Below are positions 51,248-61,900 of a DNA stretch of 64,000 nucleotides, in pieces. A model generated the notes under the pieces. It saw only the letters and a list, made by a program, of their open reading frames with translations, searched no databases and was not told the DNA's origin. Position 1 is the stretch's first letter; each line of letters begins with the position of its first letter. The position numbers were made by a program, and so were the translations under genes. Source of the DNA: CAZDXB01 sp964509335 (GTDB lineage: Bacteria > Bacteroidota > Ignavibacteria > Kapaibacteriales > UBA2268); contig CAZDXB010000001.1 of NCBI GenBank assembly GCA_964509335.1, positions 124,001 to 188,000 of the forward strand, given 5' to 3'.

Positions 51248-52033
51248 TTACTTGCCCCTGACGTTTTTTACTTCAACGGGAACATTTTGTTGATATTCTC
51301 TCGTTCTTACCTTTTGAATAGCTTCTAAAGCGTCGCTTTTGCATCCCTGCTCTACGGTGCCTAAACGCACTTCCCAAGAGTTATCCGCTCTGGGCGTCCA
51401 AATTATTTGTTCGTAGCGAACTTGGTCGTCAACTCTAACGGTAGTAGTCGCCGGAGACGCTACTATATATGATTGACATCTTTTCGAGAAATTGATGACT
51501 TTTTGCTCCATTAACGAAGACAATTCAAGCCAATAACCTTCTTCGGTCGATTCGTAAGCTATATATGTTTTATTAGTGTTTACGTCTTTGTATTCTATAT
51601 TAACCATATCGCCGTTCAATACTTTTTCTCTCTGCCCCACTTTAGTGAAAACAAGAGTTTTCAGGGCTTCTTTATTTTTCTTCTTCATAGATATAGGCGT
51701 AGAACCGTCCATCGGTATTTTAATGCTTTGAGTAACGTCGATTGGCTTAGGTCTCGCTTGAGAGCTGAATGTCGATAATTGAAGAATGTACTCTTCGGGA
51801 TTTTTCGATTCTATATATCTAATGTAAGTCAGCTCCGGCTCTACGTTACCGTATATAATTAAATATTCTTCGCACTTTTTGAGCGTTTCCCTTTGTCCGA
51901 TTTTGTCCCATAGAATTATTCTATCGGGAACGTAGGCTTCTTCGTCGCTTTCTTGGGATACGGCTTCAAAAGATGAAAGCAAGCTAAAAAGCGCCAAAAT
52001 AAAAAACGCGTATGAAAAGTTCTTAAATCTCAT
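51248..52033 (-). CDS. Exported protein with two copies of a ~50-residue repeat
   Basis: The 261-residue product has a signal peptide (FFILALFSLLSSFEAVSQ). Two segments are related: residues about 40-92 and 127-177. Each has a DKIGQRE- or TKVGQRE-type motif followed by TYI-x-Y, and ends in Y-x-L-x-LS (EYILQLS, YWLELSS). Each is beta-rich. A third, weaker beta-rich segment follows (IIWTPRADNSWEVRLGTVEQG). No family is recognised. It starts 12 bases after the OmpA/SPOR gene, and the CHAT gene begins four bases after its stop; conserved proximity suggests the three products work together. Confidence 0.7.
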   Translation of the reverse strand: MRFKNFSYAFFILALFSLLSSFEAVSQESDEEAYVPDRIILWDKIGQRETLKKCEEYLIIYGNVEPELTYIRYIESKNPEEYILQLSTFSSQARPKPIDVTQSIKIPMDGSTPISMKKKNKEALKTLVFTKVGQREKVLNGDMVNIEYKDVNTNKTYIAYESTEEGYWLELSSLMEQKVINFSKRCQSYIVASPATTTVRVDDQVRYEQIIWTPRADNSWEVRLGTVEQGCKSDALEAIQKVRTREYQQNVPVEVKNVRGK

Positions 52034-52045
52034 TGGAGACCCCTG

Positions 52046-54487
52046 TTATTTAGTACATTTTATTTTCAAAGGAGCGTTGATTTTGAAATCTTTAGTGTGT
52101 TTAGCGAGTTTTGAGCGCTCTATCACGGCTTTTCTTATATCGTCGAAGCAGTTGGTTCTTACTCTGTAGTGTTTTTTGTCGAATTTGTCCGTCCACTCTT
52201 CTATGTAAAAGCCTTTAATATTTCTTTGTTGAAGATAATCTAAAACCGATTTAGCCGTTATCTCGTCGTCGATAGAGGAAAACATAAGATAGCAGCAAGT
52301 AAAGTCTAGTTCTTGACGAACGCTTACGCCAAGCGGAGTAGATATCAAAGTAATAACAGACCGATTGTAAAATCTGCCTTCGGGAAGGGTGTTGTCGAAC
52401 AATTCGACGGAACCGTAACCAACGGCGCTAATCCTACCCGGACTAATTTTTCGCTTTTCGATGAAGTATTTTTTAATAGCTTCGGCTCTTTCGTGAGAGA
52501 GCAATTCGTTCTTTTTTAAATTTCCGTATATATCTGTGTATCCCGTTATGTTCACACTTGATTTATATCTGTTCAGCCTAATGTTCTCTAATACGAATAT
52601 ATTGTTTTTCAAGTCCTTCGATATATCTTTATGTTTAAAAATAATATAATAAATAGCGTAAGAAGAATCTCCCGGCTCCGGTTCCTTATCCTCTTCGAAA
52701 TAAATCCAATTCAGGTCTATTTTTTTCTCTTTTGTCGCTTTGTCTCCGTTCTCGTCTGTAACTTCCAAAGCGTAAACAACGCTGTCGTAATCCAATTTCA
52801 TTCTTTTCATACGCTGCGGCAGATTCCATACAATCAGATTAGGCGTTTGACCAGTTCCCGACGAATCGAGCAAGGTTTCATCGTCCTGCTTTACTTTGAA
52901 CGACCAGTTTTTTATTTCCGTTAGCGGGATTACGTCGAATTTGAAATGCGTTCTATCGACGCCGAATTTATAAATTTTATTTTTCACGACTACAGGGTCG
53001 AGCATTTCGATGCTATTCGAATCGGGAACTATTTCCACTCTTCTATATTCGGCTAATACTTTTTCGTCCTTTTTTTGAGCGATTTCGGCTGGCAAGGAGT
53101 AAATCTTTTCATTAATTCTATATTCGGGTATTTTCCATATGGAATTTAAATAATCTTTTACAGCCGCTATTCTGTTTTTAGGAGTAGCGTTGTCTTGAGG
53201 TTTGAATTGATAGGTCGTTAAAGTGATGTTTGAAAATGGATTATCGAACATCCTCGAACCGATTATATTCAATATATTATGATAGAAGCCGAGCATCTCT
53301 TCGGGTTCGGCTAATTTCTTTTCGTCAAAATCTTTAGTCTGCTCGCTTGAAGAGAATAAATCGTATCTGTCGGGTAAAGCTTGTTTGTCTTTGTCAAAGA
53401 AAATGTAATTGAGCAACGGATGCGAAACTTCCGAGGGGAATTCGTATATGTTAATTCTGTTTTCTCCGGTTGGCAAGCCGTTGGGACTAATTAACTCCGC
53501 CTCAGTTTCTGCGTATAAATATTGCTCGCAATCTCCTTCTCTGTTGCGTCTTTGATTTTTTTCGGGGCAGGGAACCCAAACGCACTCGCCTTCTTCGTTA
53601 AGGAACATACCGTTTCTGCAAACACACTCGCCTTCTTCGTCGCGAATCTTATTTTTGGGACAAGGAATCCATTTGCAATCGCCGTCTTCGTTCCTAAACA
53701 TACCAGGCGGGCAAGGTCTTGGCGTCTTGTATTTAATCGAAGCGCCTAATCTAAGAGAATTGACTTTCCAGTCCAAGTCCGAAGCTATGTTAGTAAGAGC
53801 GTATTGATAAGAGATTTCGGGAGCTATGATGAAGTTTTCGCTCATCGGCAGTTCGTAGCTCGCCCCCGCCAATATTGACGCTTGAAAAGACGAAGCGTTG
53901 GTAATTTCTATGTCCGAAAATTGATTGTGGACGTATTCGCCGTCGGAAAAGGGAACGCCATCCGGCTCGACTATTCTTTCTAGCTGGTCGAAATTCTTAG
54001 TTAATAAAAAGCCTACATTAGCGCCCAAATGTAAATTCAAATCTTTGAATACATTATAATTAAAAGTCGGTTCTAACGCGACAGTATTCAAATAAGCGTC
54101 AAATTCGTAGTTGATTTTGCCGGTAACCGAATCTCCCATATGTCCCACCAATTTATATTCGGACGAGGAGAAAGAGCCGTCAAGACCGAGATAAACTAAG
54201 CGAGCTCCTATGGACAATTTTTTCGATAATTGATATTCATATAAAGCGCCAAACGATAATCCCGAACCCGAACCGTCTTCAAATCCGGGATTGCAGAATG
54301 AATAGTCGGTAATTTTAGAAAAGCTCGCCGGATGCGAATTTAAATTATAATTGAATAGCAAACCGAATTTACTTGGATACAGATTTAGCGAATCTTGTTT
54401 CTTCAAAACTTCCCGCTTTGTTTGCGCTTGACAAATAGACAGCGAAAATAAAAGACAGACCGTTACGACTATGTATAATTTCCTCAT
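52046..54487 (-). CDS. OmpA-family outer-membrane protein with Cys-rich repeats and SPOR-like end
   Basis: The 813-residue protein begins with a signal peptide (VVTVCLLFSLSICQAQ). It has a beta-barrel at about 30-255 and a Cys-rich segment at 259-320 made of repeated CPPGMFRNEDGDC-like units. Residues about 355-490 are a degenerate OmpA-like domain (NYIFFDKDKQALPDR, NRIAAVKDYLNSI, LAEYRRVEIVP), and 610-715 a second, intact one (ITGYTDIYGN, LLSHERAEAIKKYF, RISAVGYG, RSVITL). Residues 729-795 are SPOR-like (CCYLMFSSIDDEITAKSVLDYL, YRVRTNCF). It should anchor the outer membrane to peptidoglycan. It lies between the T9SS protein gene and the repeat-protein gene. Confidence 0.85.
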   Translation of the reverse strand: MRKLYIVVTVCLLFSLSICQAQTKREVLKKQDSLNLYPSKFGLLFNYNLNSHPASFSKITDYSFCNPGFEDGSGSGLSFGALYEYQLSKKLSIGARLVYLGLDGSFSSSEYKLVGHMGDSVTGKINYEFDAYLNTVALEPTFNYNVFKDLNLHLGANVGFLLTKNFDQLERIVEPDGVPFSDGEYVHNQFSDIEITNASSFQASILAGASYELPMSENFIIAPEISYQYALTNIASDLDWKVNSLRLGASIKYKTPRPCPPGMFRNEDGDCKWIPCPKNKIRDEEGECVCRNGMFLNEEGECVWVPCPEKNQRRNREGDCEQYLYAETEAELISPNGLPTGENRINIYEFPSEVSHPLLNYIFFDKDKQALPDRYDLFSSSEQTKDFDEKKLAEPEEMLGFYHNILNIIGSRMFDNPFSNITLTTYQFKPQDNATPKNRIAAVKDYLNSIWKIPEYRINEKIYSLPAEIAQKKDEKVLAEYRRVEIVPDSNSIEMLDPVVVKNKIYKFGVDRTHFKFDVIPLTEIKNWSFKVKQDDETLLDSSGTGQTPNLIVWNLPQRMKRMKLDYDSVVYALEVTDENGDKATKEKKIDLNWIYFEEDKEPEPGDSSYAIYYIIFKHKDISKDLKNNIFVLENIRLNRYKSSVNITGYTDIYGNLKKNELLSHERAEAIKKYFIEKRKISPGRISAVGYGSVELFDNTLPEGRFYNRSVITLISTPLGVSVRQELDFTCCYLMFSSIDDEITAKSVLDYLQQRNIKGFYIEEWTDKFDKKHYRVRTNCFDDIRKAVIERSKLAKHTKDFKINAPLKIKCTK

Positions 54488-54518
54488 TTAATATCCCGCA
54501 AAGTTTTTATTTACACGA

Positions 54519-57500
54519 TTATTTAATTACGTTAAATTGTTCGGCTCTGACTTGAGTCGGCGTTCTTAAAATAATTAGATAGGCTCCCGGGTAAAATTCG
54601 CTTAGGTCTATATCGAATTTATGTTTTCCCGGTTTTATCCTCTCGTTCAAAATTTCTCTAATTTTTCTACCGTTAATATCGGTAACGTATAGCCTTGTTT
54701 TCCCGCTTTCGGTTACCGACAGCTCTACTTCGCATTTATCTCTCGCTGGATTTGGCGTCAAGGAATGCAAGGACACTCCCTCGCCCCAAGCCTGAATTAA
54801 TTGGTCGGCTTCTCCCGCGCGGCAAATTTCTATTTCTACTCTCCCAATTTCAACGTCGATTTGATTGGGAATTTCCGCTCCGTTCTTCCAAGACTTTACA
54901 TTTTCGAAAATAATGTCCGAGCCTGAGGAATCTCCGAGCAAAGCGACGAATGATAAGGTTGTCAAAGACTCGCCGTCGTCTTCCGAGCCGTCAACTTCTA
55001 TTTGAAGCGGAATTACTCTCTGTCTATTCTCTACGTCAACGTATCCCTTTGGCGTTTCGCCCACGGGAAATAATACGCTTCCGTTGAATTTAAGCTCGCC
55101 GGTTAGCGAATCTAGAATCGAAATAGCGTCGGCGTTCGAGATTAAATTTATGGGTATTTGAACGGTTTCTCCCGGGGCAAAGGTCTCGATAAATTTCGGC
55201 AAAGATAACTCCGCCTGTATTTCCTTGAAGCCGTAGTTAATTACGTTCGAAGGAAACGATTCGCAGCCGGTCGCTTCGTCGTAGATTACGGCGTAGTATT
55301 GTCCGGCTTGCTGCGGATATATTCTTTGTCCGGTTTCGTTTTGCATTAGTTCGCCGTTAAGATACCATCTGTTATTTTCCGCCGCTGAAGACTCGATATA
55401 AGAGGAATCGGGCGAAATAGTAATCGTCGGCGCTTGAGGAACGTCGATTACTTCCACTTCGAAAGCGGCTATCCCGGGACATCCGTCTATGGTTGTATCT
55501 GTCGTAAACGCTAAGACGTGATTGCCCAAACCTGCCACTTCGGCGTTAAAAATCTCGTTATCGGAATCGACGCCGTCGCCGGAAAAAGTTCCCTCGGTAG
55601 GCTCCACTACCCCGCTCCTTAAATCGTAAGCGGTTTCGCTGAGACATATTTGAACATCCGGCAAAATAAATTCCGCTTGCGGAGCTTCTTTTATTAAAAT
55701 TACTTGCGAAGCCGTATTAACGCAGCCGGTGGACGGGTCGGCGTATTCGTACGTTATCGTATGCGAGCCGACGCCGGGGATTTGCGGGTCGAGCTTGTCG
55801 TTTTCAACTCCCGGTCCGGAATAAGAACCGCCTTCCGGTTCGCCGCCCGTTAATTCAAACGGAAAATAGCTTTCGCAGACTTCTGCCGAATCGAGATTTA
55901 AGCTCACGGACGGAACCGCCAACACCTCTATTTCCGTTGAATCAGTCGCCGAGCAACCGTATTGATTTTCGTAAGTATAGTATATCTTATAAGTCCCTTC
56001 GCCGCCGGCGGAATCTCCATAAAACACTCCTTCGTTAACACCGGGACCTTCAAAAAAGCCGCCAGAAGGATTTTCTCCGCGCCCCTCTAATATAAGCGGT
56101 TCGTTTTCGCATACGGGATTAGTAAATTCCGGCGCTTCGACTTCCGGTTTTGCGTTAATAAATACGGTAAAATCGCGAGAAGTTTTAACGTCTGTCGATA
56201 TTATCGTTTGCTGGAGTTCGAAACTTCCTTCGCCGGAACTTCCCCATTTGACTTGAACAGTATCTCTATCGGTCGCTCCAACGAACTCGCCGTTTGATAT
56301 GTTTTGCCATTTAAACGATTTGTCCGGGTCCGATTCCGTATAATATTCATATACTTCGCTTTCGCATACGCTCGATTCGCCGTATATTTTTACAGGGTTG
56401 TGGTCAACTCTTATTTCTCTTGTTGCAGTATCGCTAGGTATATAAATCATAGAATTATCTAAGCCAATAAATTTTAGTTCGTAAACCTTTTGAGTCTGTT
56501 GGTCGGGAATAGTAAAACTATACAAGGCTTCTCCGTTGGTGTCGGTAAATACCGAATCGGTTTTCGATAGAATTTCGTTTTGTATTTCAATTTTGATATT
56601 TTCCAAAGCGATATCGGATTCGTTTTTAGCCGTAATATTATAATCAACCTGCTGGTTCCAATCTTTAACCAGTATATTTTCCGGCGTTATTTCGAGCGAG
56701 ATTTTGTTTTTCTTAACGTCAACGACGACTGTTTCAAGGTCGCTTTCCAAATAATCGGTTTTAGAACCTAGGAATGTAAAACTATAATATCCGTTTGGCG
56801 TTTGCGCCGGTATATCGTATTTATAAGTAGCGGTCCCTGTTGAATCGCTTTCTACTTCTATCTGTTGATGGTCAATTTCATTCTGAATTCTGATAGCGGC
56901 TCCAGCGACGGTTGAGTCGTGTAAATCGGTAACTTGGATTGTAAAATCAATACTTTCGCCTTGACTTCGTTCAACTGTATCTTTCGGTTCGATTGACAAC
57001 TGCAACACTCTCCCGTGCGTAGATTCAATGCTTCTATAACAGCCTCCCGTTCGGGTTCCGGCGAAAATAAAACCTCTCCCGCTTAATTCCAGAGCTTGCA
57101 CAATATATCTATTAATAGGGTCTTCGATTCTTTCCCAAGCGTCTCCGTTATTAGAGCTAAGATACACGCCCTTTACGGTAGTTCCGGCAAAAACGTGTCC
57201 GTTATCGCCTACGGCTAAAGACAAAACTTGACCTAATAAATTATTTGGGGATAACCCGTTAGCGTCGTACCAAGAGGAACCGTTATCTCTCGTTCTTCTC
57301 AATCCGTCGTTAGCGGCGGCGTAAAGAATGCCGCCTTCTATTTCGTTATATGCTAACGCGGCTATTGAATTGACAGTAGAACCTAAATCTAATTTTCTCC
57401 AATTAGTCGAGGATGGAATTTTTCTATATAGTCCGTTATATCGCGTGCCGGCGAATAAATAATCGTCTTTGCTAACGGCTAAACTAATAACTTCGTTAGT

Positions 57501-58871
57501 GTCAATTCCGTCTCCGTACATATGTCCCCAATTGTCGCCGCTTGAATCTAAAGTGCGATATATTCCGAAATCTTTTGTGCCGGCAAAAATATCGCCTTGA
57601 CTATTAGTGTCTAAAGTGTTTATATAACTCGCTAATACGTCTGGGCTATCCATTTTTTTCCAATTTTCGCCTTCGTTGGTTGACACAAAAATTCCGTCGC
57701 CTTGAGTTCCGGCGACTACTAACCCGCGAGGTCCTGTGATTATGGCTGATATATCAAGATTATTTTCTAACCCCTCGTTTAGTCGTTCCCAAAAATCTCC
57801 GTTATTGGCTGTTTTGTAAATGCCTAAATCAGTCGCGGCGAAAACGTCCCCGCGGTTATCGACCGCGGCTATCGCGTTTATCGTCCTTAAACCTAATCCG
57901 TTTGTTTTCTTTACCCATTCGTCGTTTTGCCAGATGTAGAAAGCGTCGATTGTTCCTATATACAAAGCTCCTGTTTGGGATAGGGCTATTGATTGAACAA
58001 AGTATTCGCCTTTCCCTTCGAAAAATGGCGACCAAGTAAAACCGGTTTTAGTGCTTTTATAAATTTCGCCGCTGTCGGTTACTGAATAAAAAACTGAATC
58101 TGAAACCCCTAAAGCTATTATGGTTTGAGTTTCTAAAAAACCGCTATTCTGAGGCGACCAAGATTCGCCGTCGTTGACGCTTCCATATACTCCTTCTTCC
58201 GTTCCCGCTATTATCATAGAACCGTCAATAGATTTTTCCAAGCAATATACTTCTTCAATATCAGCGCCCTTTGAATCCCAAGAATCTCCGTCGTCGTCGC
58301 TGACAAATATGCCGTTGTCTGTTCCTATGATTATGTTCCCGTTTCTAGCCTCTATAATACAGTTTATATTTTCTTGAGAAGAAAGCCCTTGGTTTATTAA
58401 ATTCCAACTATCTCCGTTATTGTTGGACTTAAATACGGCTTTGCCTTCGGAACCCGCTATTAAAATTCCGTCGGAAGTTCTTGAAATGGCGTTGAAACGC
58501 AAATGCCCGCTCATCCCGCTATTGATTGCCGACCAATCTTGAGCCGGCAATTTCCTCAGTATTCCGAGCGAATCGGTAGCGGCGAACATAATTCCGTTCG
58601 CGCCAAATTCAATATCGTTTACCCAATCGTTGGAACCTAAGTCATTTCCGTTTAGCGAAATCCAATTATCCCCTTGGTTTACGCTTTTATATATTCCATC
58701 CGATTTTGTGGCGAGGTATATTTCGCCGTTGTCTTTATCAATCGCAATGTCTAGAACGCTAGCTCCGTAAGGACCGTTGGTTTTAGTCCAGAAGTTTACC
58801 GCGGACGCTGAATTAAAAGCGGCTAACTGGATGGAAACTATTAAAATTAATCTTAAACATAACTTTAACAT
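54519..58871 (-). CDS. Giant T9SS surface protein: BNR propeller, Ig-like/PKD modules, cohesin-like domain
   Basis: The 1450-residue protein has a signal peptide (LRLILIVSIQLAAFNSASA). About 30-620 are BNR-type blades: SVNQGDNWISL, SNNNGDSWNLI, SDDDGDSWDSK, STNEGENWKKM. About 630-850 are two Big-like domains (IEPKDTVERSQGESI, ITPENILVKDWNQ). A PKD-like module follows, then three modules with GGFFEGPGVNEG/GGSYSGPGVEND/EGTFSGDGVDSD at about 940-1160, and a possible cohesin-like sandwich at about 1240-1360. The last ~75 residues are a T9SS sorting domain (SLTPNPARDKCEV, VTDINGRKIREI, YLIILRTP). It should be a cell-surface adhesin or ligand-binding protein. Next in the cluster is the OmpA/SPOR gene. 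Confidence 0.85.
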   Translation of the reverse strand: MLKLCLRLILIVSIQLAAFNSASAVNFWTKTNGPYGASVLDIAIDKDNGEIYLATKSDGIYKSVNQGDNWISLNGNDLGSNDWVNDIEFGANGIMFAATDSLGILRKLPAQDWSAINSGMSGHLRFNAISRTSDGILIAGSEGKAVFKSNNNGDSWNLINQGLSSQENINCIIEARNGNIIIGTDNGIFVSDDDGDSWDSKGADIEEVYCLEKSIDGSMIIAGTEEGVYGSVNDGESWSPQNSGFLETQTIIALGVSDSVFYSVTDSGEIYKSTKTGFTWSPFFEGKGEYFVQSIALSQTGALYIGTIDAFYIWQNDEWVKKTNGLGLRTINAIAAVDNRGDVFAATDLGIYKTANNGDFWERLNEGLENNLDISAIITGPRGLVVAGTQGDGIFVSTNEGENWKKMDSPDVLASYINTLDTNSQGDIFAGTKDFGIYRTLDSSGDNWGHMYGDGIDTNEVISLAVSKDDYLFAGTRYNGLYRKIPSSTNWRKLDLGSTVNSIAALAYNEIEGGILYAAANDGLRRTRDNGSSWYDANGLSPNNLLGQVLSLAVGDNGHVFAGTTVKGVYLSSNNGDAWERIEDPINRYIVQALELSGRGFIFAGTRTGGCYRSIESTHGRVLQLSIEPKDTVERSQGESIDFTIQVTDLHDSTVAGAAIRIQNEIDHQQIEVESDSTGTATYKYDIPAQTPNGYYSFTFLGSKTDYLESDLETVVVDVKKNKISLEITPENILVKDWNQQVDYNITAKNESDIALENIKIEIQNEILSKTDSVFTDTNGEALYSFTIPDQQTQKVYELKFIGLDNSMIYIPSDTATREIRVDHNPVKIYGESSVCESEVYEYYTESDPDKSFKWQNISNGEFVGATDRDTVQVKWGSSGEGSFELQQTIISTDVKTSRDFTVFINAKPEVEAPEFTNPVCENEPLILEGRGENPSGGFFEGPGVNEGVFYGDSAGGEGTYKIYYTYENQYGCSATDSTEIEVLAVPSVSLNLDSAEVCESYFPFELTGGEPEGGSYSGPGVENDKLDPQIPGVGSHTITYEYADPSTGCVNTASQVILIKEAPQAEFILPDVQICLSETAYDLRSGVVEPTEGTFSGDGVDSDNEIFNAEVAGLGNHVLAFTTDTTIDGCPGIAAFEVEVIDVPQAPTITISPDSSYIESSAAENNRWYLNGELMQNETGQRIYPQQAGQYYAVIYDEATGCESFPSNVINYGFKEIQAELSLPKFIETFAPGETVQIPINLISNADAISILDSLTGELKFNGSVLFPVGETPKGYVDVENRQRVIPLQIEVDGSEDDGESLTTLSFVALLGDSSGSDIIFENVKSWKNGAEIPNQIDVEIGRVEIEICRAGEADQLIQAWGEGVSLHSLTPNPARDKCEVELSVTESGKTRLYVTDINGRKIREILNERIKPGKHKFDIDLSEFYPGAYLIILRTPTQVRAEQFNVIK

Positions 58872-58957
58872 ATCTATAAACCTCCTTTTTGGTCAATTTC
58901 TTTCAATTTTAATGCCAATTAAGTTACAATATAAGAAATGCTTAATTTCATTTTCAA

Positions 58958-61900
58958 CTAAAAAATGAAAATCTTTTGGCAAAGGACTATTTCTCCAATT
59001 ATTACTCTAACGAAATACGGCGCTGAAGAAACGCCTTGGAGCTCGATTAGCTCTTTAAATTGGTAGTCTTTCGGTATGATTCTTTTTTGAAAAACTCTTC
59101 GACCGATAGCGTTGTAAATTTGTATTTTTATCGGTTGAATTTTGTTTATATTAAACGACAGCGCAAAACTCCCATCGTTCGGATTAGGCGAAACGAATAT
59201 TTTATCGCCGAGTTTTATATCCTCGACGTCTTGAAGCGATAGATAAAGCGAATCGGAAAATCTAGAGCATCCGTTCTTTGCGAACATCTCGCATTTATAC
59301 CAGCCCATTATTTTCGGGTCGTAATACATTTTAGTCGCTCCCGGAATCGTGTCGCCGTTAAAATACCAGCGATACGCTTCGCCTTGGGTAATACAAAAAA
59401 GCCTTACGTTTCGTTCGTTAAAAGTAATTTCCGGTTTTGGGGGACCGGGAATTGTATGAAGTCTTACCGTATCCGACATATATTGTTTATTGGAAGAATC
59501 TGTCACCCACACCCAATAATTCCCCGCCGTTCTTACAGTGTCGTATCTAGTGAAAACGCCGTTAGACCAAATATAACTTTTGAAACCCGGTCCGGCGTCT
59601 AAAATTCTGTATTTACCTTCGCAAAAAACCGTATCCCCTAAAACAATTATTTTCGGTATGTCCCTGCGTTTTATTTCCACTAAATAAGGCTCGCAAGTGT
59701 CCAAGCAACCGAAAGCGTTTATTGTCGTAAGCGAAACTATTCCGTAATCGTCGTCTGCCCATAAAACTCTTAAACGATTCGTCGAATCGTCTTTTTCTAT
59801 ATAGCCGCCCTGAACGTTCCATAAATAAGTAATATCGTCTTTGTATTCAGCGGTATAAGTATGGCTCGACCGTTGGTAAACCTTATCCGGTCCTTCAATA
59901 TCAGTTACAAAGCCCTCGGCTACGTTAACTTTAACTCGAGCCGTGTCTCTGAAGCCGAGTTCGTCGAACGCAATTAATAAATATTCAACGTCTGTAGGCG
60001 GATAAGCTTTAGTCCTCATACAATTTGGATGCGATAGCCAATTCGACGGCTCCCAATAAAATAGAGTTCTACCCCTGCCGCCTCTGCTATCGGCTTGGAT
60101 TAAAACGGTGTCTTCTGCGCACTTATTAAAAACCGAATCTACGATTATTCTTAAGAGATTTGGTTTAATACTCCCAAAGAAAGCGTCGGAAGCCGCGCTG
60201 CCGTTAATATGATACGTCGAGCTGTATGGGCTTCCCGATACTGGAAAGTAAGTGGAAGATGTCGCGCCCGCGAAGAATAATGCAGTATCGTTTTGCAGTT
60301 TGATAGATTTAATTACGTCTTTAGCCGCTCCGCCTAGAAAAGTTGAGTAAAGCATATTAGAACCGATTGAATCAAGAACGGCTATATAAGAGTCGTCGCC
60401 GTAAAGAGAATCGTTGTAAGTCCTATCGTAGGAGCGTTCGTCGGTAGGTATATCGGATGAACTCGTCAGCCCGGCAATCCAAACGTTTTTGTATGAATCG
60501 ACATCCAAAGCGAAAGCCCTGTCGGCTCCGCCCCCGCCAATATACGTTGAAAAAATGAGATTCTCCGTTAGAGCTTTGAATTTTGTTACGAACATATCGC
60601 CGGAAGTCCTCAAATCCTCGCCGTTGCTGGTATATACGCTGTCGTAGGCGTTCTCCGTTATTGGAAAGTCGTCGGATTCGGTAGTTCCCGTTATATATAT
60701 ATCGTCAACGGAATCGACTTCGACGGCGTAAGCTATATCTTTGCGCTCGCCCCCGAAGAACGTCGATTTTATTATTTCGGGCGTCGATTGGTCGATTATC
60801 GTTAAAAATACGTCGCCTTTTCTATCGAGTCCTAAAGTGTCGTTGAAAGTAGAATCGAAAGCGTTCGAGACTATTGGAAAATCATATGATTTAGTAGAAC
60901 CGACTGAAATAATTCGATTTTCAGAATCAATAACTAAATCCTCGCCAAAGTCATCGTCCATCCCTCCTATTAAAATAGATAGTAAAAGCGAATCGCCCGA
61001 ATTGTTGAATTTAGCGATAAATACGTCGTTCTCTCCTATTGTCTTATTCAGGGCGACACTATCGGTTACGGGAAACTCCAAACCGTCTTTCGTATAGCCG
61101 GTTATATAAACGTAGCCGTCCTTGAGTCTCATAGCTTCGGCGTAATCGTCGCTCTCGCCGCCGAAAAAAGAAGAAAATTTTAGATTTCTACCCAAGGAAT
61201 CCAATTTAAAAACGAACGCGTCGTAAACGCCGTTGGAACTAGTGTCGTATGCGTTTTCAGTAAAAGGAAACGTTTGCGTCGAATAAGTGTAACCAGTTAC
61301 ATAAACGTTCAAAGAGTCGTCCACGGCTATTGATTTGCCCAAATCTTCGGTGTAACCGCCGATGAACGTCGAAAATATCAAACTATCCCCGCTCGGACTG
61401 AACTTAGAAACGAAAACGTCGGAATACTCGTGCTGTGTAAGCCCTATCCTTTCGCTAAACGCGCTGTCGCTAACGGGGAAATCTCTGGAATTAGTATAAC
61501 CGACTACGTAATAATTACCGCTCGAATCGTTCGTTATACCCTCGGCTCTGTCCCAAGCTTCTCCGCCTAAAAAGGAAGAATAAAATTCCGGGCTTATCGA
61601 CAATGTTTTCTCGGCGGCTATGAATATTGGCTCGACATTATAAGAACGCGTTTCATTTTCGTATTCATAAAAAGCGATTTCCTGAGCGGATTCGCTCTTA
61701 GCGTCGTGAATTAAGCGAACCTGCCTTTTGGAATTCCTCCCGAAAGCTCTTATATCGACTTCGACTTTGTTCGCTCCTTTTGATTTCGAGCTAAACGTCA
61801 ATTCTAAATTGTCGTCGATTTCCGCTTTTAAGTCTATGTCCTTTCGCGAATCTTTGAAGATAATAGTTTTATACGCCCGCACGCCGCTTTTCCATTTTTC

